Part shown: one piece after another, positions 7,829 through 15,310 of the stretch
Numbering within the stretch: the stretch's first letter is position 1
Layout of the letters: each line of letters starts with the position of its first letter
Source: JAAYCI01 sp964371725
Lineage (GTDB): Bacteria; Bacillota; Clostridia; Oscillospirales; Ruminococcaceae
NCBI GenBank assembly: GCA_964371725.1
Contig: CAYJNQ010000010.1
Coordinates: 1 to 54,217, forward strand
DNA: 54,217 nucleotides
Direction: 5' to 3'
Position numbers and translations under genes: made by a program
The notes under the pieces: generated by a model
Databases searched by the model: none
What the model was told of the DNA's origin: nothing
What the model saw: the letters and a program-made list of their open reading frames with translations, nothing else

Positions 7829-9199
7829 ATGATGGATACATTCGACTTAATCGTAATCGGCGGCGGCCCGGGTGGGTACTTAGCAGCCGAACGCGCCGCT
7901 GCGGGCGGGCTAAAGACCGCCGTGTTTGAAAAAAGGGCTTTGGGCGGTGTCTGCCTCAACGAGGGTTGCATTCCTTCGAAAGCTTTTTTGAATTCAGCCA
8001 AAATTTTCAGCTATGCACAGCATGGTCAAAAATATGGCGTGCAGGCGGAAAATGTCACCATAGACCATGCCAAAGTGGTAAAAAGAAAAGACAAAGTGGT
8101 GAAAATTTTGGTTTCGGGTGTTACGAGCAAACTGAAGCACCACGAAGTGTGTGTTATAAAGGAAACGGCCACACTCGCCGGAAAAGAGGGCGAAAATTTT
8201 GTGGTGAACGCCGGCGAAGAGCGTTATACAGCCAAAAAACTTCTCATTTGCAGTGGTTCTGTGCCGGTTACCCCCCCCATTCCCGGTGTGAAAGAGGGGC
8301 TTGAAAGTGGCACGGTGGTTACAAATCGCGAAATATTAAGCCGCACCGAGCTTCCCACATCTCTTGTGGTCATTGGTGGCGGTGTCATCGGGCTTGAAAT
8401 GGCCAACTATTTTTGTGATGTCGGCGTGCAAGTTTCCGTGGTGGAAATGCTTTCTAAAGTAGCAGGCCCCACCGACGTTGAAATCAGTGCCCTTTTGCAA
8501 AAAAACTTGCAAAAACGTGGTGTTCAGTTCCACCTGGGCTGCAAGGTAACCGCCATCGAGGGCAACGCGGTGCGTTTTGAAAAAGAGGGGCAGGAAGAAA
8601 GCATCAGCGCCGACCTGGTGCTGCTCTCCATTGGCCGAAGGGCCGCCACCGAGGAACTCGGTCTCGACAGTTTGGGCATTGAAACCGAGCGCGGTGCCAT
8701 TCTTACCGATAGCCACATGCAAACCAATGTGCCCAATGTGTATGCCTCGGGCGACGTGAACGGCAAATCCATGCTTGCACACACAGCCTACCGCGAGAGT
8801 GAAGTGGCGGTGAATTGTATGCTTGGAAAACAAGATGAAATGCGTTATAGCGCCATTCCCTCTGTTATTTACACAAACCCGGAAGTGGCCGCTGTTGGTT
8901 ATAATCTGGAAGAGGCGCAGCAGGCCGGTTTTGCGGCAGCGGAACACACCATTTCCCTGCGCTATTCGGGGCGTTACCTGGCCGAAGTGGAAGGTGGCGA
9001 TGGCATTTGCAAGCTTGTGTACGATCAAGAACGCAGGGTCCTTTTGGGCGTACACATCATTGGCAGTTATGCCTCTGAAATGATTTACGGAGCAGCTTTG
9101 ATGATAGAAAAGGAAATCGCCTTTGAGGAACTTGAGAAAATTGTTTTCCCACACCCCACGGTGTGTGAGGTGATTCGAGAGGCCCTGTTCGAGCTGTAA
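7829..9199 (+). CDS. lpdA: dihydrolipoyl dehydrogenase (E3)
   Basis: A 456-residue FAD flavoprotein disulfide reductase that reoxidises dihydrolipoyl groups with NAD+. The FAD-binding GGGPGG is at ~11-16. The redox-active disulfide is C42-x4-C47 in GGVCLNEGCIPSK, the dihydrolipoamide dehydrogenase pattern. A second nucleotide-binding GGGVIG lies near 180, and the C-terminal catalytic pair is H442/E447 in FPHPTVCE. RBS GAGGGGGG precedes ATG 7829; an adjacent in-frame ATG at 7832 is possible. No E1, E2, lipoate ligase or glycine-cleavage gene is nearby, so its partner complex must be encoded elsewhere. It is transcribed from its own promoter. Confidence 0.92.
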   Translation: MMDTFDLIVIGGGPGGYLAAERAAAGGLKTAVFEKRALGGVCLNEGCIPSKAFLNSAKIFSYAQHGQKYGVQAENVTIDHAKVVKRKDKVVKILVSGVTSKLKHHEVCVIKETATLAGKEGENFVVNAGEERYTAKKLLICSGSVPVTPPIPGVKEGLESGTVVTNREILSRTELPTSLVVIGGGVIGLEMANYFCDVGVQVSVVEMLSKVAGPTDVEISALLQKNLQKRGVQFHLGCKVTAIEGNAVRFEKEGQEESISADLVLLSIGRRAATEELGLDSLGIETERGAILTDSHMQTNVPNVYASGDVNGKSMLAHTAYRESEVAVNCMLGKQDEMRYSAIPSVIYTNPEVAAVGYNLEEAQQAGFAAAEHTISLRYSGRYLAEVEGGDGICKLVYDQERRVLLGVHIIGSYASEMIYGAALMIEKEIAFEELEKIVFPHPTVCEVIREALFEL

Positions 9200-9225
9200 G
9201 CGCTTCAAGTTTACCACTTTTGTGC

Positions 9226-9239
9226 ACAAACCGGTTTGT
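9226..9239 (+). repeat. perfect 14-bp palindrome (ACAAACCGGTTTGT)
   Basis: A perfect dyad in the 88-bp gap between the lpdA-like and COG2509-like genes, about 50 bp before the latter's start. It has no loop, so it is more likely a protein-binding site than a terminator. No promoter could be assigned next to it with confidence. Confidence 0.3.
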
Positions 9240-9287
9240 TTTACACTTATTTTTCATTGATTTTGTGTTGTTTTAGAAGGAGATTGT

Positions 9288-10688
9288 ATGAAAACGGATG
9301 TCGTCATCGTGGGGGCCGGCCCTGCCGGTATCTTCACCGCATTGGAAATGCTACGCTGTGGCAACAAAAAGAAAATTGTGATGGTAGAAAAGGGGCGCCC
9401 CATTGAAAAACGTTCTTGCCCCAAAAACAAAACCGGAGTTTGTGTGCAATGTAAGCCTTTTTGCCACATCACCACCGGGTTTTCCGGTGCGGGTGCTTTT
9501 TCGGATGGCAAGCTTTCCTTGAGCTATGAAGTGGGCGGAGACTTCCCCAATTTGATCGGCACCCAAAATGCACAGGAACTCATCGACTATACCGATACCA
9601 TCTATTTGGAGTTTGGTGCCACGAAACATGTGGAAGGGCTTGGCAACTTGGAAAAGACCAAGGAAATTCGCAAACGTGCCATTCAAGCCGGTTTGAAACT
9701 TGTTGATTGCCCCATTCGCCACTTGGGAACAGAAAAGGCCCAAGAGCTTTATCTTGCCCTGGAAAACCACCTGCGCGAGCAGGGCGTGGAATACCTGTTT
9801 GGGTATGAATGTAGCAATTTGCTTTTGAAAGACAACCTGTGTCGGGGCATTCAAATTCACCCGGCCGGAAAACCCGACGATGTAACCACGATAGAGGCGG
9901 AAAGCACCGTGATCGCAACGGGGCGCCGCGGTGCGGATTGGCTGGAAAAAATGTGTGCAGAGCATGACATCGCCCACAAGCCCGGCACCGTGGATATCGG
10001 TGTGCGCGTAGAAGTGCGCAATGAGATCATGGACGATGTGAACAATGTGTTGTATGAATCCAAATTGATAGGCTATCCAAAACCTTTTAAAAATAAGGTG
10101 CGCACTTTCTGTCAAAACCCGGGTGGCTTTGTGTCGCAAGAAAATTACGACAATGATTTGGCCGTGGTAAACGGGCACTCGTTTAAAGAACTCAAAAGCA
10201 AAAACACAAACCTGGCCATTTTGTGCTCGCACAATTTTAGCTATCCGTTCAACCAACCCATCGCCTATGCACAAAAAATAGGCGAGCTCACCAATATGCT
10301 CGGCGACGGCCACATTCTGGTGCAAAGATACGGCGATATCATGGATGGCAAACGCACCTGGCAAAAAGAACTCGACACAGCCAATGTGCGCCCCACCTTA
10401 GCCGATGCTGTGGCCGGAGACATCACCTCGGCTCTGCCCTACCGCTCCATGGTAAACATCATCAACTTCATCAATGCCGTAGACCATGTGGTGCCGGGGT
10501 TTGCCAGCATTGAAACTTTGCTCTATTCCCCGGAACTAAAGTTCTACTCGAACTGTGTGAAAATGGATGAACACTTAGACACAAGCATTGGCGGGTTACA
10601 CTGCCTGGGCGATTCCAGCGGCTGGACACGCGGACTGATGATGGCCTCGGCCATGGGCGTTTTGATGGGACGGAGATTGTCTCGATAA
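9288..10688 (+). CDS. FAD-dependent dehydrogenase, COG2509 type
   Basis: A 466-residue flavoprotein. The N-terminal Rossmann motif VGAGPAG (~8-14) binds FAD. A cysteine-containing segment follows (CPKNKTGVCVQCKPFC, ~44-59), just before GFSGAGAFSDGKL, the layout I know from COG2509 uncharacterised FAD-dependent dehydrogenases. The C-terminus has GDSSGWTRGLMMASAMG, the usual second FAD contact of this fold. The substrate is not known. RBS AAGGAGA sits 5 bases before ATG 9288. It follows the lpdA-like gene by 88 bp with a palindrome between them. The two flavoenzymes may be co-transcribed, but a functional link is not shown. Confidence 0.8.
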   Translation: MKTDVVIVGAGPAGIFTALEMLRCGNKKKIVMVEKGRPIEKRSCPKNKTGVCVQCKPFCHITTGFSGAGAFSDGKLSLSYEVGGDFPNLIGTQNAQELIDYTDTIYLEFGATKHVEGLGNLEKTKEIRKRAIQAGLKLVDCPIRHLGTEKAQELYLALENHLREQGVEYLFGYECSNLLLKDNLCRGIQIHPAGKPDDVTTIEAESTVIATGRRGADWLEKMCAEHDIAHKPGTVDIGVRVEVRNEIMDDVNNVLYESKLIGYPKPFKNKVRTFCQNPGGFVSQENYDNDLAVVNGHSFKELKSKNTNLAILCSHNFSYPFNQPIAYAQKIGELTNMLGDGHILVQRYGDIMDGKRTWQKELDTANVRPTLADAVAGDITSALPYRSMVNIINFINAVDHVVPGFASIETLLYSPELKFYSNCVKMDEHLDTSIGGLHCLGDSSGWTRGLMMASAMGVLMGRRLSR

Positions 10689-10705
10689 TTTTCTATATTT
10701 TTATC

Positions 10706-10734
10706 TTGATTTATGGCATTATCTATGCTATAAT
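10706..10734 (+). promoter_or_regulatory. sigma-A promoter for rpsB-tsf
   Basis: TTGATT (10706-10711), a 17-bp spacer, and a perfect TATAAT (10729-10734), 18 bp after the COG2509 stop codon. It leaves a leader of about 130 bases before the rpsB start. Confidence 0.8.
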
Positions 10735-10873
10735 ATATCGGCAATACACACGCATTGTATATTTTTCCTTGTGCCCATTTTGGCGGCAATTTTCGGTGAC
10801 ATCGGCATTGCCCCAGGGGTGGAAAAACGAAACAATGCGGAGGGTAAAAACAAATTTTTGGAGGTAGAACACT
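10735..10873 (+). promoter_or_regulatory. rpsB mRNA leader, possible S2 autoregulatory structure
   Basis: About 130 bases of transcribed leader that can fold. GGCAAT (around 10784-10790) pairs with ATTGCC (around 10806-10812) around a purine-rich loop, and another GGCAAT copy lies near the transcript start. Ribosomal protein S2 controls its own mRNA in several bacteria, so a leader of this length is plausible as a control element. I cannot match it to a named family by eye. The RBS GGAGG is at 10859-10863. Confidence 0.4.
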
Positions 10874-11617
10874 ATGGCAGTCGTATCGATGAAACAATTG
10901 CTCGAAGCCGGTGTGCATTTTGGGCACCAAACACGGAGATGGAACCCGAAGATGGCAAGATACATCTTCACCGAGCGCAATGGTATTTACATTGTCGATT
11001 TGCAGAAAACCGTTAAAAAAATGGATGAGGCGTATAATTTTGTGCGCGACATCTCGCTTGAGGGCAAAGATTTATTGTTTGTTGGCACGAAAAAACAAGC
11101 ACAGGAATCCATTCGTGAAGAGGCCACCCGTTGCAACATGCCTTTTGTGAACGCCCGTTGGCTTGGTGGTATGCTCACAAACTTCCGCACCATTCGCCGC
11201 CGCATCGACCGCATGGAGCAGCTTAAAAAAATGCGTGAAGACGGCACCTTTGAGATGCTTCCCAAAAAAGAAGTAATCAAACTTGAACTTGAAATTGAAA
11301 AACTGGAAAAATTCCTTGGCGGTGTAAAAGGCATGAACAGCCTACCCGGTGCTCTTTTTGTGGTAGACCCCCGCAAAGAGCACATTGCCGTTTCGGAAGC
11401 ACGCAAGTTGCACATCCCGATTGTAGCCATTGTGGACACCAACTGCGACCCGGACGAAATCGACTATGTTATCCCCGGCAACGATGATGCCATTCGTGCC
11501 GTGCGTTTGATTTCCAGCGCCATGGCCAATGCCATTTTGGAAGGTCGCCAAGGCGAGCAGATGGAAGAAGAAACACAGGGCGATGCAGCCGATGCACAAG
11601 AGGTAGCCGGCGCTTAA
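10874..11617 (+). CDS. rpsB: 30S ribosomal protein S2
   Basis: A 247-residue protein with unmistakable S2 sequence: the N-terminal LLEAGVHFGHQTRRWNPKM, then FVGTKKQAQ, RWLGGMLTNF, and a C-terminal IPIVAIVDTNCDP. It binds the 30S head-body junction and helps recruit S1 and mRNA. The C-terminal tail past ~225 is acidic and variable, as usual. GGAGG lies upstream at 10859-10863. It is followed by tsf after a 95-bp gap holding a hairpin, the widespread rpsB-tsf order. Confidence 0.98.
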   Translation: MAVVSMKQLLEAGVHFGHQTRRWNPKMARYIFTERNGIYIVDLQKTVKKMDEAYNFVRDISLEGKDLLFVGTKKQAQESIREEATRCNMPFVNARWLGGMLTNFRTIRRRIDRMEQLKKMREDGTFEMLPKKEVIKLELEIEKLEKFLGGVKGMNSLPGALFVVDPRKEHIAVSEARKLHIPIVAIVDTNCDPDEIDYVIPGNDDAIRAVRLISSAMANAILEGRQGEQMEEETQGDAADAQEVAGA

Positions 11618-11631
11618 AAATAGGCAATGTC

Positions 11632-11671
11632 TCCTGCCCTTTTCGGCTTTGCGAGAAGAGGCAGGATTTTT
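11632..11671 (+). terminator. rpsB-tsf intergenic hairpin, attenuator or partial terminator
   Basis: TCCTGCCCTTTTCG and CGAGAAGAGGCAGGA form an imperfect stem of about 14 bp around a GCTTTG loop, followed by a T5 run. It lies between rpsB and tsf. It probably lets part of the transcripts stop after rpsB, setting the S2 to EF-Ts ratio (inference). Confidence 0.7.
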
Positions 11672-11712
11672 AAAACTATGTAAAAATTCAACCGAGAAAT
11701 GAGGAGACAAAT

Positions 11713-12621
11713 ATGGCATTTACAGCACAAGATGTGAAAACCCTGCGCGAGCGCACCGGTTGTGGTATGATGGATTGCAAAAAAGTTTTGTCTGAAGCCG
11801 ACGGCGACATGGAAAAAGCCGTTGAGTTGCTTCGTGAGAAAGGTCTTGCCGCAGCCAACAAAAAGGCCGGGCGCATTGCCTCGGAGGGCATGGTGTACGC
11901 TTTGTCTGATTTAGACGGCGATTGCGGCGTGGTTGTGGAAGTGAACAGCGAAACCGATTTTGTGGCCAAAAACGAGAGTTTCCGTGCCTTTGTGCACGAT
12001 TTGGCTGACATTGTTTTGAAGCACAGCCCTGCCGATGTAGACGCTTTGATGGATTTGAAGATGGGCGCAGGCACAGTGGCCGACGAATTGCGCGAGAAAA
12101 TCTTGGTGATTGGTGAGAACCTGAAAATCCGACGTTTTGAGCGTTTTAATGGCAAAAACTGCGCTTATGTGCACGGCGGCGGTACCCACGGCGTGCTGGT
12201 TCAGTTTGAAGCGAGCGACGACATTGTGAAAAACCCCGCGTTTGCCGGTTTTGGCAAGGACATTGCCATGCACATCGCCGCAGAAAACCCGAGCTATCTT
12301 TCAAGCGAAGATGTGCCGGCAGAGGTTTTAGAAAAAGAAAAAGAAATTTTGAAAGCGCAGGCTTTAAACGAGGGCAAATCGCCTGAAATCGCCGAAAAAA
12401 TGGTGGCTGGCCGCGTTAAAAAGTACTATGAACAAAACTGCCTGTTGTGCCAGAAATTTGTAAAAGACAACGACATCACCGTGACACAGTATGTGGAAAA
12501 CACCGCCAAAGAACTCGGCGGTAGCATCAAAATCACGGCCTATGCTCGCTTTGAAAAAGGTGAGGGCCTTGAAAAACGCAGCGACGATTTTGCCGCTGAA
12601 GTGGCCGGCATGGTAAAATAA
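11713..12621 (+). CDS. tsf: translation elongation factor Ts
   Basis: A 302-residue guanine-nucleotide exchange factor for EF-Tu. The N-terminal UBA-like domain carries the signature LRERTGCGMMDCKKVL (~11-26), followed by VNSETDFVAKN (~77-87), the EF-Tu contact. The C-terminal dimerisation part is complete. RBS GAGGAGA precedes ATG 11713. It forms the second gene of the rpsB unit and ends at a strong terminator. The pyrH-frr genes that often follow in Firmicutes are absent here. Confidence 0.97.
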   Translation: MAFTAQDVKTLRERTGCGMMDCKKVLSEADGDMEKAVELLREKGLAAANKKAGRIASEGMVYALSDLDGDCGVVVEVNSETDFVAKNESFRAFVHDLADIVLKHSPADVDALMDLKMGAGTVADELREKILVIGENLKIRRFERFNGKNCAYVHGGGTHGVLVQFEASDDIVKNPAFAGFGKDIAMHIAAENPSYLSSEDVPAEVLEKEKEILKAQALNEGKSPEIAEKMVAGRVKKYYEQNCLLCQKFVKDNDITVTQYVENTAKELGGSIKITAYARFEKGEGLEKRSDDFAAEVAGMVK

Positions 12622-12632
12622 TCATACAAGAA

Positions 12633-12664
12633 AAAAGCCGGCAGAAAATTTTCTGCCGGCTTTT
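12633..12664 (+). terminator. rho-independent terminator of rpsB-tsf
   Basis: A near-perfect palindrome with a stem of about 14 bp: AAAAGCCGGCAGAA with TTCTGCCGGCTTTT, loop AATT. It lies 11 bp after the tsf stop, with a T-rich 3' side. Confidence 0.9.
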
Positions 12665-12790
12665 CATTTGTTTCACGGGCTGTTTTCTGTGAAAATCTTG
12701 CAAGGCAATTTTCCAAACATGCCCCGCCCCATAAAATTCCTGCTAGCTTCCCATAATATAGGCGCAAAATCTTGCTATTCTGCATTGGTT

Positions 12791-12819
12791 TTGCATTTTC
12801 TTCATTTTTGTGCTAAAGT
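12791..12819 (+). promoter_or_regulatory. possible promoter for the YerC-like gene
   Basis: TTGCAT (12791-12796), 17 bp, TAAAGT (12814-12819). Each box matches consensus at about four of six positions. It lies 40 bp upstream of the chosen start. A weak call. Confidence 0.3.
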
Positions 12820-12858
12820 ATGAAAGTATAGATGATAAAAAGCTTTAGGAGGTATGGC

Positions 12859-13146
12859 ATGGCATTTCAACATAACCCGGATATAGACAAGCTTTTGCAT
12901 GCTGTTTTGGCTTTAAAAAACACAGATGAATGTTCTCTTTTTCTTGAAGACATCTGCACTATGAAAGAGTTGAACGATATGGCACAGCGCTTAAAAGTGG
13001 CACAAATGCTTTTAGAAGGGCACACCTATGAGCAGATTGTTGAAAAGGTGGAAATCAGCTCTGCCACCATCAGCCGCATCAACCGCTGCATCCAATATGG
13101 TGGCGGCGGCTATCGCATGGCACTGGAGCGACTTGCAAAAGAATAG
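12859..13146 (+). CDS. YerC/YecD family TrpR-like DNA-binding protein
   Basis: A 95-residue, all-helical protein of the TrpR superfamily. Residues ~60-80 (TYEQIVEKVEISSATISRI) form the helix-turn-helix, and the GGGGYRMALERL tail is typical of the YerC/YecD group. Unlike E. coli TrpR its role in Firmicutes is not well defined. ATG 12859 was chosen because AGGAGG lies 6 bases upstream; the frame could open at 12832, but with no RBS. No tryptophan genes are nearby. The next gene is on the opposite strand and ends 34 bp away. Confidence 0.88.
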   Translation: MAFQHNPDIDKLLHAVLALKNTDECSLFLEDICTMKELNDMAQRLKVAQMLLEGHTYEQIVEKVEISSATISRINRCIQYGGGGYRMALERLAKE

Positions 13147-13180
13147 AAAAACGGCAACACTTCTTCCAGAACATCGCAAC

Positions 13181-13786
13181 TCAGAATTCTTTTTTCTGAT
13201 AGATGCGAATGGATGCCCAAACAGAAGCCACAAGAACACCCGGCAAAAGCACGGGCACAGCTATGGCAATCTTTGGCAGCAGGGCTTCTACATCGATGGG
13301 AAGCCCCAAAGTGCTTCCCAATGTGGGCACAGCCCAGAATGCTAAGAAAACACCAAATAGCAAAAATCGAGATTTTTCAATGCCTACCTTCAGCCAAATG
13401 GGCATCATGCCGCAGATGATAAAAAAACTGACGGCCATGGTGGATGCGCTGAGCAATAAGTTTTGTACATCATGGTTTTGAAAAAGCCAAAGCAATGCCA
13501 TCAGGGCAGCACAGGCCAAATACAATAGCAGTAGCAATACATATTTTGCAAGCACCACATCCCTGCGAGACACCGGTGTTGTAAGTGCAAACGAAATATA
13601 TTTCACATTTTCGTCGCTGCTGATTGTGATTACGATGAGAAAATAGGGCAAAAAGCCGATGAGTGTTGCGGCCAAATTCATGCTTTGCATCATGATTCCG
13701 AAAACGAGAAAGAAAAGAAAGAAAAGCAAAAGGCTTTTCATTCTGCTTTTTAAGCTGTATAAATCCTTAAGAATCAGGCCCGTCAT
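13181..13786 (-). CDS. ABC-2 type transporter permease
   Basis: A 201-residue integral membrane protein with about six hydrophobic segments (~18-35, 38-55, 80-102, 108-128, 138-155, 170-190), in the pattern of ABC-2 permeases. The cytoplasmic loop SSDENVKYISFALTTPVSRRDVVLAKY (in parts) is the usual coupling region of this family. It overlaps the ATPase gene by 4 bp (ATGA), so the two are translationally coupled. Together with the GntR gene this is a YtrA/YtrB-like export or stress unit. The substrate is unknown; relatives respond to cell-wall-active compounds. Confidence 0.85.
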   Translation of the reverse strand: MTGLILKDLYSLKSRMKSLLLFFLFFLVFGIMMQSMNLAATLIGFLPYFLIVITISSDENVKYISFALTTPVSRRDVVLAKYVLLLLLYLACAALMALLWLFQNHDVQNLLLSASTMAVSFFIICGMMPIWLKVGIEKSRFLLFGVFLAFWAVPTLGSTLGLPIDVEALLPKIAIAVPVLLPGVLVASVWASIRIYQKKEF

Positions 13787-14634
13787 GACGCTCTCCCCTC
13801 TCTTGTTAAAAATAACATTACATCTTCTATTGTGGTATTTTCTGTTTTGATGTCCTTTGAAATATTTTGACGCAGCACCAACACTTCATTGCCAAACTGA
13901 TGTTGTCTCACCGATATCACATCTTTTTCTCTCAGCGAAAGAAGGGTTTCTTTTGTGCAATGCAAAATGGCATATTTATCCAGCAGAACATCCTTTTCTT
14001 CGGAAAAAAGCAGTTTTCCCCCATCCAATAGGGTGATATAATCACAAATTTTTTCAAGGTCGCTGAGAATGTGCGAGGACAGCAGGATGCTTTTTTGCTC
14101 ATCTTGAATAAATTCGAGGCAAATTTCTAAAATGTCGCTTCTGGCCGCGGGGTCCAACCCGCTTGTCGCCTCGTCTAAAACCAAAAGTTTACTCTCGTGC
14201 GAAAGTGCCACAGCCAGCGAAACCTTTGTTTTCATGCCACGAGAAAAACCCTCTATCTGTTTGTTTTGTGGCAGAGAAAACCGCTCCAGATAAGAAAAAT
14301 AGCTGTCGCTGTTCCAAGTTTTAAAACTGCGACGCATCACCGCATTCACAGCTTTTGCCGTTAGATTGTTTGCAAAAGTAACCTCGTCCAAAACCACACC
14401 AATATATTCTTTGTTTTGCGGTTTTTCGCGCAAAGACCCCTGGCCAAAAAGGCAAATGTCTCCGCTTTCCTTTTGAATTAAATCCAAAATCAGCCGAATC
14501 AAGGTGGTCTTCCCTGCTCCATTTTTTCCGATAAGCCCCATGATGCAGCCTGTGGGCAGGCACAGATGTATGTTGTCTAGATGAAAATCCGGGTAGCGTC
14601 GGCTAAGCCCTTTTAACTGTAAAATGCTATCCAT
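13783..14634 (-). CDS. ABC transporter ATP-binding protein
   Basis: A 283-residue ATPase. Walker A is G36-K-N-G-A-G-K-T-T43. A signature-like FSRGMKTKVSLA follows, with FSRGM in place of LSGGQ, as is common in this subfamily. Walker B is LLVLDEATSGLDP and the switch His is in LLSSHILSDLE. The C-terminal ~70 residues are an accessory domain. It powers the permease encoded downstream. It sits between the gntR and permease genes, its start abutting the gntR stop. Confidence 0.92.
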   Translation of the reverse strand: MDSILQLKGLSRRYPDFHLDNIHLCLPTGCIMGLIGKNGAGKTTLIRLILDLIQKESGDICLFGQGSLREKPQNKEYIGVVLDEVTFANNLTAKAVNAVMRRSFKTWNSDSYFSYLERFSLPQNKQIEGFSRGMKTKVSLAVALSHESKLLVLDEATSGLDPAARSDILEICLEFIQDEQKSILLSSHILSDLEKICDYITLLDGGKLLFSEEKDVLLDKYAILHCTKETLLSLREKDVISVRQHQFGNEVLVLRQNISKDIKTENTTIEDVMLFLTREGRAS

Positions 14635-15015
14635 TCATTGTGCCTCCTCTTGATACAGTATCCTCAAAATTTCCTCGAGCTCCTCTATGGGCACCACACA
14701 AAGCCGTGCAAGCTCCGTGGCCTCGCCCAAGAGTTGCTCTATTTTTTTTAGATTTTCCTCTCGAATTAGCTCTGTGTTTTTTCCGGCCACGAAACTGCCT
14801 TTGCCAACAACAGAAATGATATACCCGTCTCGCTCGAGCTCTTCGTAGGCACGTTTGGTGGTAATCACACTGATGCGTAACTCTTTTGCAAGCAAACGCA
14901 TAGAGGGCAGTGCATCCCCCTCCTTGATCCTATCTTTTAAAATGTGCATTTTTATCTGTTGATAAATTTGCTCGTAGATGGGGCAGCCCCCAGTGTTGCT
15001 CACAATGATTTCCAT
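14635..15015 (-). CDS. GntR-family (YtrA type) transcriptional repressor
   Basis: A 126-residue regulator with a winged helix-turn-helix over residues ~10-78 (PIYEQIYQQIKMHI, then LPSMRLLAKELRISVITTKRAYEELE, then a GKGSFV wing). The short C-terminal tail of ~45 residues is the YtrA subgroup layout, which lacks a large ligand-binding domain. ATG 15015 is taken as the start. The frame could begin at 15057, but that would lie inside the promoter -10 region. It leads the operon with the ABC ATPase and permease and very likely represses its own promoter through the palindrome at 15036-15060. Confidence 0.9.
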   Translation of the reverse strand: MEIIVSNTGGCPIYEQIYQQIKMHILKDRIKEGDALPSMRLLAKELRISVITTKRAYEELERDGYIISVVGKGSFVAGKNTELIREENLKKIEQLLGEATELARLCVVPIEELEEILRILYQEEAQ

Positions 15016-15035
15016 GCAATCCACAAGCCTCTCAT

Positions 15036-15060
15036 ATTGTATATATTCAGTATACACAAT
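15036..15060. promoter_or_regulatory. palindromic operator, likely for the YtrA-type GntR
   Basis: ATTGTATATA and TATACACAAT flank a 5-bp centre (TTCAG), giving a 25-bp dyad with a single mismatched pair. It covers the -10 box of the gntR-ABC promoter, so bound repressor would block RNA polymerase. The position and form match operators of YtrA-type GntR regulators, which usually bind their own promoter. Confidence 0.7.
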
Positions 15061-15076
15061 ATATGAAGTTTGTCAA
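15049..15076 (-). promoter_or_regulatory. sigma-A promoter for gntR-ABC operon
   Basis: On the minus strand a perfect TTGACA (complement of 15071-15076) is 16 bp from TATACT (complement of 15049-15054). The operator at 15036-15060 overlaps the -10. The predicted start is about 27 bp upstream of ATG 15015. Confidence 0.85.
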
Positions 15077-15196
15077 TACCAATATTGCCGGGTAACAAGG
15101 TGTCTTGTTCTGCACAAAACAGAACATTTTAATGTATTGTACAATTTTTATGCGCAAAATTCTGCACCCACCATCGAAAAAACAGACAAATTAATC

Positions 15197-15225
15197 TTTA
15201 CATTTACATAAAAACGTGGCATACT
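15197..15225 (+). promoter_or_regulatory. promoter for the FecR-domain gene
   Basis: TTTACA (15197-15202), 17 bp, CATACT (15220-15225). About 85 bp upstream of the FecR-domain start, and divergent from the gntR promoter, 120 bp away. Confidence 0.55.
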
Positions 15226-15310
15226 GAAAATGGAGATAGTCTGTCTTCATATACAGGCACTTTTGTTCAGTTTACCATGAAGTTTTCAGACCCCAAAAAG
15301 GAGAATTCTT

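Noticed and set aside
8336..9229. 297-residue frame antisense to lpdA, and a 337-residue one antisense to the COG2509 gene
   Set aside because: His/Gly/Phe-rich products of codon bias on the true strand; no domains.
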